A stretch of 64,000 nucleotides of DNA, from assembly GCA_013407085.1 (NCBI GenBank), contig JACCGJ010001565.1, positions 1 through 64,000 on the forward strand, given 5' to 3'. Both the position numbers and the translations under genes were made by a program. The notes beneath the pieces were generated by a model. It was not told the origin of the DNA, ran no database searches, and saw only the letters and a list, made by a program, of their open reading frames with translations. Below, piece by piece: positions 45,741-56,431 of the stretch. Numbering within the stretch: the stretch's first letter is position 1; every line of letters begins with the position of its first letter. This stretch comes from Atriophallophorus winterbourni (taxonomy: Eukaryota; Platyhelminthes; Trematoda; Plagiorchiida; Microphallidae).

Positions 45741-46494
45741 AGTCATCAGTTGCAATTCATTGAAGAGAAATTGCAGGAAATTTTTTGTAACCACATGGAT
45801 ATTCATACCACGAAGCAAACTTTTAGTTAATAATGATAGTTGGGTTTTTATTGATGTTTATAAAACCGATAAAGTTTTCTAAAAAATGTTTAACATCAGC
45901 AAATCAACGCTTAATCAAATAATCGTGGCGATAATATTCAGATTGAAACGGTAAAAACAAATCGGTGTGTTGTGGAGATGAAGAAACGCAAAAAGTGAAT
46001 AAAAGTTCTGTCAATACCATTGAATCATCGTAATCATTGTCATCTTCGCTTTTTTATTCCAATGTTTATTTTTTAAGTTTCATAAATATCCTCTTATCTA
46101 GGCACTTTCATCGTTGAAAGACCTGAAATGGATCAAACTTTAAAGGTCACCTGAGTATTAGAGAGAAGCAAAGGTGACATCTTGTCATAAAGCTGTGTGT
46201 ATTATACGTGAAACAGCATCCTGACTTGAGCGTTCCTTACAGACATTTTGTTGAGGTCTTAAATTATCATATTCGTGAGACTTGAATTTTTCGTTCACAT
46301 TTGATTTTTATAATTGATTTTTGTATTTTAGGCTGTGAGGGTAACATGATCAACTCATTTAACTCATTGTTTACAAACATCAATTCCATATTTATAGGCA
46401 TTGAATCAATTTGCATGCCTTTTCTTTGTTGGAAGCATTGGCAACATTTCGTGGCCGAGAAATTTGATTTGAAATTACTGTTTATTGCGGCCGA

Positions 46495-46496
<2 letters not shown>

Positions 46497-46526
<30 letters not shown>
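46497..46526. repeat. (AT)n microsatellite
   Basis: About 15 uninterrupted AT units. Confidence 0.95.
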
Positions 46527-46531
<5 letters not shown>

Positions 46532-47254
46532 GGATTCAACGTGAGACAAAATGCAATAGTCTTACTTGGTTGGAAATTCACTAAAACGTTTGGACCCAGC
46601 GTTTCAACCAATTGTTTTGATATCTGGTGCGAAAGTGCTGGCATTATCGGCTAGGTTTCTAGAAAAATACAAGTTAATTTAGCATATAAGCTCTTAGCTG
46701 ATTCCTTAAATGAAATATGAATGCCTCGAATTAAGTTGAATGTTTAACGAAATTGTGAAATAAATTTTCCTAAAACGATTCTTTCGCGTGATATTTGCTA
46801 ATTAAAAACGTTTATCGCACACAACTTGAAAGTCTCAGTTATGCGTATAAATTATATGAGACATTATGTAGTATGAATTACTCAAAAGCACGATATACAT
46901 CGAATGGTTTGGTTTAGTTCGGATGAAATTCAATTAAGAATATAGTTTTGTCTAGCATTGGTTCCGGCTTATCATTTACTTCGGTTGCAAATTAGAAGAC
47001 AAAAGAATTGCTTATCGTAATAAACATTCATTCTACCCTCGCCAGACAAATTATAGGTCGAATATTAAATCGGCGATTTAACCTAATAATTGCAAAAATA
47101 TCCAGTTCGAATGAAAACATCTACTGATGTCTCAATAATTGCATAGAAAAGTCCTTTTATCAAATTCACATAAGCTGTGCTACTATTGTCTGCACAAAAA
47201 ATCAAGCAACAGTGTGATAAATTTCTGTGTATGCTAATCATTACCGCGAGATTT

Positions 47255-47257
<3 letters not shown>

Positions 47258-47309
<52 letters not shown>
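47258..47309. repeat. (TA)n microsatellite
   Basis: About 26 uninterrupted TA units. Confidence 0.95.
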
Positions 47310-47310
<1 letters not shown>

Positions 47311-47541
47311 CAACGATATTATTTATTGTATTGGCAGTACAGGTGAAGAAATTGAGAATTTCACATCCTGGACTTAGTCCAATTATGAATAAAAATATCT
47401 CATATATATATAACCAATTTCGGTATAAAGTGAAAGAGTTTTCTTGTTAATTATTAGAGAATGAATTCATGTTAACTGTTAACTGTTCTTTTTCACGAGA
47501 AATACTAATATCATATGTAAAAAACAGACTCTATTGGCTGA

Positions 47542-48414
47542 TTAGACATGAGTGCTCTCAAAAATTACGACTTCACGGTGCTTCGAATGTCTGAGACGAT
47601 TTAATCCCCTCAAGGAAACTTTCAATGAAATTGAAAAATTACAAAATGCTAAATTATAAATTCCTAAGTTCTCCAACCAACGGCGTGAGGCAAGAGAAGT
47701 GTCCTTCTCGCAAATTTCAGCTTCACAATGATCTATACTTTTATGATAAACATTGAAGTCGCCCGAAAATACAACATAATATTTTTCCGTCAACTTTTGT
47801 AGGCAGCTGGTTGACAATTTTTCGAATTTAACGCGAAACAAGATGCGTTTATTGTCATCTTTGTTAATGCGAGACATATATACAGAAATACATGCAAAAG
47901 GCAGTTGCGTGATTAAATTTGAGCAGAAAGCGCCACGGGGAAAACAGGCACAAATAAAACAACCTTCTGAATCCAGTAGTTTGATATCATCCAGATCAAG
48001 TTTAGTTAATTCGCTTAGGTAATTTATCGTACTACGTTGATCACTAGGATACGCCACTCCGTGATTGAGATAAGCGATTGTTTGGCAAAACCCATCGGTT
48101 ACGATTTGAGGATGCACCGGATTTTCGCAAAATATTGCGACATCAGAGTAGCCAGGTTTACCGTTACAATGACTGAAATAGCCATTATAAACAACGACGT
48201 TCGCGAAGCAGCATAGGAAGGTAGCGGTTGCCTTAGTTTCTTGCAAGCAAATAATTTGAGAGTTTAATTCTTCAAAAAGCAAACTCAAAGGTTTGGGCAA
48301 AGCTCGAATACCATTGATATGCCAAGAGCAAATGCGCAATTGCTCCATCCAATTTATTAGGTCAATGGAATTCATTGATACACGACAGAGAACCGTATAG
48401 GTATATACATTCAA
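47542..48414 (-). pseudogene. AP endonuclease 2-like, probable pseudogene
   Basis: A 290-codon frame resembling the catalytic (ExoIII/APE) domain of AP endonuclease 2, a DNA repair enzyme. In order: ICSWHINGIRALP (residues 28-40), ICLQETK (56-62), GYFSHCNGKPGYS (78-90), ISVYMSRI (176-183) and SGDFNVYHKSIDHC (217-230). The catalytic Glu in LQETK and the GDFN segment remain. But the metal/active-site Asn of SWNxNGIR is His32, GYSG has become GYSD, and similarity stops near residue 250, well short of the family's full length, with loss of the C-terminal catalytic His and any zinc-finger tail. No intron interrupts the conserved part, which suggests a retrocopy or one large exon of a decayed gene. 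Confidence 0.65.
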
Positions 48415-49390
48415 AGTTCAAACACAACTATTTCGGTCATTTCTATAAAGTTAACAGTTACATCTTGTTTGAATTCACATTTTGTGTGAAATAAAAACGT
48501 GATTTTGAAATGTGAATGCTTTACAAATGATCCAAATCCCTGATGATGCTAACCCATACAAGTTTAGTACAATTTGCAACCATCACGTCAGGATGCAAAA
48601 CAAAGTATAGCGTTCTCTGAAATGCACCACAACATATTTCTGAACATTTGTTTTTGAACAATATCTCGCAATTTTATTCAAAGTAAAATTATTAATGATG
48701 ATATTGTTAATATTTTGAATGGTAACATACAATACGCGATTATTTTCAGCTTTTACGTAAACATGACAAATGCGAAGATTTTTGAATGAAAGCTTAGCTT
48801 TGAATATGCTAGAAGATTCTGTTAATATCGAAAATTGATGGTAAAATATAAAGCTAGTAATTCGATGCTGGCGCCAAAAGAAATATGTTTCCTTATTCAA
48901 TGTTTATTCTTAAATACTGCTAAATCTGAAAGAAGAATAGAAATAGAAATAAAGGATTCAGAAAGCCGTGCGGGTAATATTTTTCAACATATGTAATTGC
49001 AATAGAACAAAAAATTTAGGATAACTTTGACGATATCCACAGGGTTCATTGCTGTGTGTGGAATTATTACAATATTTTTAATTAATAACAATTAGTTTCA
49101 CTGAGACAATATCTAATGGTCACCGAAAACCGCTTTCTCGTTGAAATTCGTGCCACCTACGTATTACGAGAAAGTCTATTGGAATCAATCTTTATGATAT
49201 CTTCTCAGCGTTATATAAGTTTGGAATTTCGCAGTTGAATAATCCAGATTAAAGTTTAAAGATGTATATTGAAAAAACCTAATAGCTGAACAGTATAAAA
49301 GGATATAGTTATAAAATTTAAACAAATCATATTTTCATGTTTGCGTCCATGTGCTTTTAAATAAGACTAGAAGTAATTTTTATTATGAAA
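48415..49390. other. AT-rich DNA
   Basis: A 105-codon minus-strand frame (48583-48900) contains KLSFKNLRICHVYVKAENNR but no known motif, and its length is within what AT-rich DNA can yield by chance. Nothing else was seen. Confidence 0.3.
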
Positions 49391-49394
49391 TGGA

Positions 49395-49660
49395 GAGCGA
49401 AATGTTGACCGGAAATATGTTTTTAGGATTCGGTCAGATCAGATACGCTTGCGATCGACAGTGTACAATCCAAGTTTAATCAGTCGCTGCTCACAGGGTA
49501 GATTATGCTACCCAGTAACCATTTCGGTTGATTTTTGATAAATCCTTTCGAGGAGCGATATGTCTTTTTTCTATCCGTTGTATCCAAGCTTGTACTGTGA
49601 TGTATGTATGTATTGAGTATCTTTGCCGATGAGTGCGGTGGGATCGTCACAAAATCGTAT
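49395..49660 (-). mobile_element. CR1-like LINE fragment, decayed
   Basis: The minus strand reads KILNTYIHH, then across frameshifts KKDISLLERIYQKSTEMVTG and RLIKLGLYTVDRKRI, matching MNTYLRPVMEYxxQ, ELMxRIYHRATKLV and RRLGLCDFTQRRI of the other copies. Ends uncertain. Confidence 0.6.
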
Positions 49661-50335
49661 GCGTTAGCCGAGTATGCTGCATTCACGCTTAAAGAGGGCC
49701 TCACACTTCAGACTGTTTTTCGAATTTTCCTGATGCCGAGATCTTTCTGCGATATACTCTACTCAAGCGTATGACTGTCAAGTACGTATGAGAACGGGAT
49801 CGTTCTCACCAATTTGAAACATTTTGCAATTGCGGAAGTTGAGGAGCAGCTTTTATTGAAATGAACACTGGTGCAACATATTTAGGTTTGAATGTAAAAC
49901 TAGGCAATCCTCAACAGAGTTGACCTTCATCCAAATTCTTACATCTTTGTTGGACATCTCTCGTGGCTTCAATATGAGGTCTTAAATCAGCTGTGGCGAC
50001 ATCGTTATACAAATAGATCAGCATAGTTTATGAAAGCAGAGCAATTATATTGTGGTTGGAAGCTAATATTCATTATTAAACTTCCCTGTCTTATATCTTA
50101 GATCATCAATAGAGTGTAAACAATAGGCTATGCCTGTAAAAATAGTATGGGTACTCACATGAATGGGTATGATGCATAAGGCTCTCCATGACTCTGTCAG
50201 CGATCAGAGCTACCTCCATGAAAATGAAAACTTCTTTTTTGTTAGGCAGCTACCTTATGTCACTTGTCTTACATCTTTGATAATTTTCGATTGAAAAGAA
50301 TTTTGGATTTACGATTAGAAACACCTGCTAAAATT
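49661..50335. other. Nothing recognised
   Basis: No supported feature. Confidence 0.35.
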
Positions 50336-50339
50336 GACA

Positions 50340-50700
50340 AACTCAATCAAAATTGGGAAGGAACTTAACTGTGCCATTCAAGTTCAGTGCATTTACTGTA
50401 GCATTGCGTTACATAACGAATATTATCTTACATTACCTTCCAGCTGACGCTAATAATTTTATTCTGTACGCGTATTTTTCCTTTGTAATGCGTTTTCCTT
50501 TACTTTCCTTTGCAGCATCGAAATATTCATTCGAAATTTGGACATGCATTTGTTGCATAACTATTTGACAACTCCTAAATATTAACTCGCGCTAAGTATT
50601 CAAAAGGACTTAAGTGACATTATATTATTATTTGTTATTTTTCATGCTATGGTAATTGTAAAGCTGTGTGCTTTTTGTGACCAGAAATACTTGAATCAAG
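50340..50700 (+). mobile_element. CR1-like LINE 3' end
   Basis: Resembles the 3' part of the copy ending at 16215 (TTTCCTTTGGAACG/TTTCCTTTGCAGCA, TTCGAAATTTGGACATGCAT, TGTTATTTTTCATG) and ends near 50697 with ACTTGAATCAAGAATCTTG. No coding part is clearly kept. Confidence 0.6.
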
Positions 50701-51089
50701 AATCTTGCCACCACAGTGAAAACGAGGCTTTTCATTAAATTTCCATAATAGAAAATAGACGTGAGAAGGCAACCCTGTGTAGCGATCTTGAGCAATATTG
50801 ATTGAAAGTTAGTATTGCTTACCTGTATTGGCCAAACACATCGCAGTTCGTATCACCTCAGTTATCAGCAACAGTCATCATGGTTATCATTAACATGCTT
50901 TATCTAAAAAAGGTGAAAGCGTTAAAATGACATTAAAAATTTAAATTTACTGTTGGTTATAAAAAAACCATTCTTGTTTAATCATATATATATATAATAT
51001 TTTCGTGTATATGATTTGAAAAATATCACAATATGTCCACATTTCTGAATCCAGTAATAAACTAGGGTTTCATTCATTCACATGTGTGG

Positions 51090-51475
51090 GAACGATATAG
51101 AACAGGTTGATCGCGTCAGCCGTATCAATCAGTGGCTTACAAGATCAGTCTGTTTACCGTTTTTTCGCATTGTTTCAAGGTATGTGATTCCTGATCGTAC
51201 TGTACCTGAGTGCAAACAACACGAAATCGGTGGTAGGTTGTGTGCTAGGAGTACATGCAAATAATGACGTTTGTTCAGGACTAGGCGTTTAGTACTATCC
51301 ACTTGCATTATGGCACGTGTTTGAACACATTGGTCGTACCAGCCATTTCCGACAGTGGCATACAAAACCGATTTGTTTTCATTAACACATTGTTTCAAGG
51401 CGCATATAACTGATCACATTGTCTCTACTTGATGAATGCATTCAGAGAGAAAGCCCTAGTGGGGTGTGATAGCTA
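51090..51475 (+). repeat. Two hammerhead-bearing repeat copies
   Basis: Two diverged copies in tandem: CTGAGTG ... CGAAATCGG at 51205-51235 and a better one at 51405-51470. Both are preceded by CATTGTTTCAAGG and a GTGGCTTAC/GTGGCATAC word, the same upstream block as in the copy at 52715. Confidence 0.6.
51414..51469 (+). ncRNA. Hammerhead-like motif with compensatory changes
   Basis: Core TTGATGA (51429-51435; consensus CTGATGA) and GAAAG (51449-51453). Stem I pairs TCACA (51414-51418) with TGTGA (51465-51469) and CTAC (51425-51428) with GTGG (51459-51462). Stem III pairs AG with CT around a CC loop, where the best copy has AC with GT. So stem III has switched C-G to G-C while keeping pairing. 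Stem II is poorly paired, so activity is doubtful. Confidence 0.55.
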
Positions 51476-51529
51476 TGCATGAAAATACGGATTTCTGTTA
51501 CCGTTTTGTTCCGTTTTCATGGAAAGCCG

Positions 51530-52190
51530 ATCAGGTTTTCTCGTCTGTTAATTCTGTAAAGCAGCTTGACCTAGCACATTATTTCACATACCTTGGTTCA
51601 ATTATTGCAGGAAACTTCGCGCTAGACACCGAGATTGATAAGCGGTATGGCAAAATAACTGTCATCTTGTCCTGTTTAAACTCTCTTATTTGATGCAACT
51701 GCAACAAATACGTGCGTTATGAATACATTACTGCATTGCAGTAAAAACTGTACTATCTACGGAAGACACGAACAAAATCTAAATGCCACCATTCAAGGAA
51801 CATCAGTCCCATCTGGAACATATCGTGAATGGACTAAGTAACGAATGCTTAATTTTTTATAAAACTGATCTGCAGAGCGTATTTGCTCCACTACACTAGC
51901 TAAACCATGTGCATAGATCGGTCAATAGTCTATATATCGGCACTACAAATAGTTTAATTCCTGTAATCGAGCTTTATACAGGCCGCACTTGCGGTACAAA
52001 TACGTTAGCAAATGAGATATTTGCGCTCTCGACATTAATCCTACGAATCTCGAAGAACTTGCACCGGGCTCCAAATTTTGAAGTTACTTTGGTAAGCATC
52101 TTATACAAGCAACGAAAAAGCAGGCGGTGCTCTCGGCTATTGGAAGATAATCTCACAGACTGTGCGCAAATCTCGCCGAAACCCTGACTA
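51530..52190 (+). mobile_element. RTE-like C-terminal region, decayed
   Basis: Frame 51466-51693 contains HYFTYLGSIIAGNFALDTEI and DKRYGKITV, matching HHFTYVGSTIADNLSLDTEI at 3335-3400. Later relics (TGRTCGTNT, then SRRCSRLLEDNL) follow the order of 61960-62620. Many lesions; the 3' tail is not kept. Confidence 0.7.
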
Positions 52191-52539
52191 CTGCATCTCG
52201 CTGAGTGCGTTGTGTGAGAGGTTCTTCATTCTGCATCAAACGGTTTAGTCTCTTGGAGGGCTGTGTAGCATGAAAATGTCATTCGCTTGCGAAAAATATC
52301 TATGAATAACATCGATAAAAGGAAGCCAGCAATGATTCGATGAGAATTATTACACATGTAATGCTCTTTATGGTATTGGCAATGAGTGTGAATCGCAAAC
52401 TCTTGGATAATATATTGAACACCACCCCGTTGGTAGAGCACAAATCAAGAAGCAACGTATTATATGATGCAATCAGCCCTGGGTAAATGATATAATTAAT
52501 TTATATACTTGTTGTTAAATAGGGATCTTACATAAAACC

Positions 52540-52965
52540 ACGGTGTTCAAATACAGAATCGCGAGTGCGGGGGATGTAACCACACATTACTTTGGTCATT
52601 CATAAGTACTTTGAGTGCTTGACCAAGACACACTATGTGATTCTGTGTTTGAACACCGTGGTTCATTGTACGGACTCAATGCAACAGTGACATTGAAGTA
52701 TAACTTTGTTTTCCACTTATCCACTGTTTCAAGGCTCACAGAACCTAATCTTACTGTCTCCACCTGATGACGGCAAACAGCCAGAAACTGGTAGTGGTGT
52801 GTAAGTGCGTGAGATGTGAGCAACACATTACTTTGGTCATCGACACACCCTTTGAGTGCTTGAATAAAAATCACTATGTGATTTTGTGATTGAATACCGT
52901 GGTTCGTTGTACTAACCCTAAGTAACAGTGGCATTCAAGTATAACTTTGAGAAGAATTTTTGTTT
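52540..52965 (+). repeat. Hammerhead-bearing repeat, best copies
   Basis: One and a half units of a short interspersed repeat. The 3' block (GAGCAACACATTACTTTGG, TTGAGTGCTTGA, ACCGTGGTTCGTTGTAC) occurs at 52590-52680 and 52815-52915; the ribozyme-bearing block lies between at 52715-52810. At 52540-52572 the complement of GATTCTGTGTTTGAACACCG is present, forming an inverted repeat with 52640-52668. Unit length is about 220 bp. A long minus-strand frame here is antisense to the repeat and not a gene. Confidence 0.75.
52750..52805 (+). ncRNA. Type I hammerhead ribozyme, near-intact
   Basis: All elements of a type I hammerhead can be placed. Stem I pairs CTTAC (52750-52754) with GTAAG (52801-52805) and CCAC (52760-52763) with GTGG (52794-52797), with internal loops TGTCT and TGT. 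Core one is CTGATGA (52764-52770). Stem II is GGC/GCC (52772-52774, 52780-52782) with loop AAACA and a C-A mismatch at its base. Core two is GAA plus stem III AC/GT (52787-52788, 52791-52792) closed by a UG loop. The cleavage site would follow A52793 in GUA. A stem I internal loop opposite a stem II terminal loop is the arrangement used for the activating tertiary contact. The basal mismatch may weaken activity. Confidence 0.75.
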
Positions 52966-54260
52966 CCCCATCCCGTGTAAATATAAAGCAGAATTGTGTA
53001 TTTTTGAACGAAATATTCCATCTCTCCAAGAAAAAAGTTAATACATGTGAATCATTTTACCGTAAATAATTACGCCAGATCAAGGCTCCAGTACACATAA
53101 CGGTATAACACTCTAATGTTCACTTACATATTTAATTTTCGCCTATTTCGCACTTGCACCGGTTGTTTTTTTCTAGACAGCACTCATAATTTCAACTTCT
53201 CCGTCCGCTCTCGTACTTATTTTGATCGACAGTAAGCTACGAATGTAACTTTTGTTCAATCGCGATGCAATTCAAATCGTATTTGTTGCATATGTTTCAA
53301 ACGTTTTTCCGTGAAATGTCGACAACTAATGTGCAAACACGGCAATGCCATTGTTTTCGTGTGGAGTCTCTACAAGCACTCGTAGTGTCTAAAAGCGGTT
53401 AAAACGTTTTCAATAATTTGAGTGAAAACTCCAATTTCTGTGAACAGGATACATAATTGCAGGTAGCATATCAATTTCAGTATTTCTTATCAAGCTATTT
53501 AATAGAAGCTTGAGTGGAGTGCAAAAATGAACTTGTCTTACAACAAACAATGAACGGAAAATTCCCATTTATGTGAACAAAACACATGAATAGAGTTTAG
53601 GTTCCCAATGCATGTATTAGAAATCAATGCCATGTATCATTGCCTATTATATTCCTTTCGATATTGAAGTCGACCAAGAACTCGAAACACCGAAACTTTT
53701 ATGGAAAAAAGCAGTCAGCATATGGAGTAAAGGCATAAAAGTTTCTGTGAGTTAATAGGAACAGTCACGTAACGCGTTGGTAACCGTTTAAACGAAAAAG
53801 AAGGCATCCTCGTGAATTACTGGGTTGCTCGGTCGATTAGATTTGCTGAGGAGAAACGATGCTGTGACTGTCTTTATTAACTCTCGGAAGGTTATATGTT
53901 TTTATTCATATACCTCACCATCCCGTGGTTTTTGTGAAGCTGATGGATTTGTCACCATGAAAACTTCTGAGTTCTGTGTTCAGATCGAAATCAGTAAGTA
54001 CGTTTTTAACGCTACGTTCTTCATTTCAAATGAGGAATCTATCATTCTAATGTCGTAAATATGGAGTTTATCAATCACCCATTTCAATTGACTTTGTTCT
54101 GCTTTAGTTATGATAACATTCTCCAGTGAAGGTCACAAAGGCGAATCCAATGCCACCCCATCTTTTCGAAGATCAATTTTGCTATTTACTTATATTTTTA
54201 AGTTCATTGTACATCATACTGTAATTTCTTTTAATGTGCTAATTGGACTTGGGATGTCGA
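52966..54260. other. Nothing recognised
   Basis: Frames at 53825-54058 and 54110-54295 have no motifs. No repeat of the listed families was seen. Confidence 0.35.
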
Positions 54261-54777
54261 AGTTCTCACAACCCAAAACTCTGAAATTTTTTTGATAGAA
54301 AAAGCAGTAAGCTCAACAATAACCATAGGTATATGGAGTAAAAATATAAAACATCTCAAACATAAAAAGGGAAAGTTACATGCCGCATGGTTCGTCATGT
54401 ACTCATCGAGTTTAGAAGCGATAACTCCAACAGATTCTGAGCGTGTGATTTCTTCAGGCACAATGTTCCATGTGAAACAAATTCTTACCTAGAAAATATT
54501 TCGACGAACATCCAATCTAGAATGCGGAATGCGAAAAGCCTTTGAATGTTTTCGTGTTCGAGTAAGGCCATTGGGTTTTAGCAAAAGCAAGATTTAAATA
54601 ACAACAGGCGGTCACTCCGTATCCGTCGTTGGGTAAATTCGTGTAGATTTAGTTTTAACATTCGCTCTTTGAAAGGAAAATTTCTGTAAGGGAGACCAAC
54701 TTTGTCGCACGATGATAAATCCTGTCGAGTAGTTCGATATCCTTCTCGAGCCATGGTGCCCAGGCTTGGATGGAATA

Positions 54778-55914
54778 CACTGAAATCTCGGTACTATGCC
54801 ACCTCGTTACTATGCCACTCTCGCTACTATGCCACTTTTGCTCGGTCCGGACAAAATTCAATACAAAATAAATTTACTATGCCACTCCCTACTCTCGTTA
54901 CTATGCCACTATTCTGTGACTATTTAAAAGTGCATTTTTGCGCATTTTACGCATATAGTCAGCCGGTTTCAAGGTTAAACACGCGATGTTTCTCCCTGAC
55001 GCCAGCTACAACAAGCCAATCACTTCACGCACAACGACAAGCCTTTTTCCTACTCTTGCTTTAAGTATCGATAGATAGACCCACGAAAGCGCGCGCACAA
55101 ACAGACACTCACAACAGTGACATCGTTATTTTTCAAAATATTCAGCCCATAATGTCAGCTCAGAAACGCAAGCGAACCGACTTTACGCTGAAGGAGAAGT
55201 TCGAGATCATCGATGCTGCGAAGAAGGAGCCGAATCAGTCCAAGTTGGCGAGGGAGATTAGCAAGAAATGGGGTGTCGAAGTTAAGAGAACCACTGTGAA
55301 GGGCATTCTCAGCAAGAAGGATGCAATTGAAGCTGCAATCAAAGCTGGAGTTCCATCGAAGCGCACGAAGCTGACGCAGCCTCACGACTTGAAGTTTGAG
55401 GAGGGAGTGCTGATGTGGCTGAAGCAAGCAAGAGGACTGAATCTGCCTGTCAGCGGCGATCAGATCAACGAGAAGGCGATAAAACTGGCCGAGCTGATGC
55501 ACATCCCAGACTTCATGGCGAGCGACGGTTGGTTAAACAGCTTCAAGAAACGCAATGGCGTCACGTTCAAGACAGTGCATGGCGAAGCTGGAGCGGTGAA
55601 TTCCCAATCCCTTATTGATTGGCAGAAGCAGGTTCTCCGGCCCTTACTCAGGCAGATCTCGGCAGATGAAGTCTTCAACCTGGACGAGACTGATGCAAGC
55701 GTGTGATCGGCTAGACAACGAGATGAACGAGATCCGACGAAAGACGATGCGTCAGCCGACGATTTCTGAGAGCTTTGGACAGATCGATTGAGCAAATAAA
55801 TGATTGACTTGAGAAAATAAAGCCGTTTTTACAAAACCTCGGTACTATGCCACTCTCGCTACTATGCCACTCTTGCTCGGTCCCAACGGGTGGCATAGTA
55901 CTGAGATTTGAGTG
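54778..55914 (+). mobile_element. Tigger/pogo-type DNA transposon, internally deleted
   Basis: Terminal inverted repeats start CACTGAAATCTCGGTACTAT at the left and, on the other strand at the right, CACTCAAATCTCAGTACTAT. They are flanked by TA on both sides (54776-54777, 55915-55916). The word ACTATGCCAC recurs at least seven times in one orientation near both ends, plus once inverted in the right terminal repeat, probably as transposase-binding sites. It encodes only the DNA-binding part of a transposase. Removing it together with one TA restores a continuous CR1 frame, proving the insertion point. Little decay suggests it is much younger than its CR1 host. Confidence 0.9.
55152..55706 (+). 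CDS. Truncated Tigger/pogo transposase, DNA-binding half
   Basis: 184 codons. Residues about 5-55 form a Psq/CENP-B-type helix-turn-helix (FTLKEKFEIIDAAKKEPNQS, then TTVKGILSKKD). Residues about 70-140 form the second CENP-B-type domain (FEEGVLMWLKQARG, then DGWLNSFKKRNGVTFK). The DDE domain begins at FNLDETD (first catalytic Asp region) and is then cut off. The following bases, in another frame, read CDRLDNEMNEIRRKTMRQPT up to a stop at about 55790, evidently the original C terminus joined by an internal deletion. The GC-richer, undamaged frame contrasts with the neighbours. It could still bind DNA but cannot catalyse transposition. AATAAA signals follow at 55796 and 55817. Confidence 0.85.
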   Translation: MSAQKRKRTDFTLKEKFEIIDAAKKEPNQSKLAREISKKWGVEVKRTTVKGILSKKDAIEAAIKAGVPSKRTKLTQPHDLKFEEGVLMWLKQARGLNLPVSGDQINEKAIKLAELMHIPDFMASDGWLNSFKKRNGVTFKTVHGEAGAVNSQSLIDWQKQVLRPLLRQISADEVFNLDETDASV

Positions 55915-56431
55915 TATTCCATCACAGGACGTATATACGTATTAATTAACGGGGTTAGGGTTTCGGGCCTAAAAATCCTGAATATTCTTTGTAGAAGACT
56001 CAAGATACTGAAGGCTTCATTCTAAACTTCCTGGCAATGATGTCCAGGCTTAAGGTTAAACGACACTCAGATACCGAGATCTTTTTCTACGGTGTTCCAA
56101 ACGAGATGTTGCGTGCCAAGCTGATACGTGTGGTACAGTTATTTTTCAAGTCACGGCATTTTACATTTCGCAGGGTTAAATGGTAACTCATTTGACTGTT
56201 ACCAACGAAATAAGGTAGAGTCATTAACAAACCTGACACGTTTCCACATTTTAATATAATCGGCGAACAATATCAAGTTACATCCATTATACTCTACTAT
56301 ATCGTTCATATACACCAAGAACTGAAGAGGTCCAAGCACCAAGCCTCGCGGAACTCCACTTGTGATGTTTATTTTTATAGAGACGTTGCTGCCAACGCGA
56401 ACTTGGACGTGCCACTTACTAAAATACTCCC

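Larger units (their letters stand above)
45741..47541. other. AT-rich DNA with two microsatellites
   Basis: No gene seen. The frames crossing 46497-46526 and 47258-47309 merely translate TA repeats. The rest is unassigned. Confidence 0.4.

Noticed and set aside
46267..47450. Frames with runs of Ile-Tyr
   Set aside because: They are translations of (TA)n microsatellites.
52596..52934. 112-codon minus-strand frame
   Set aside because: It is antisense to the hammerhead-bearing repeat; the frame follows the repeat, not a protein.
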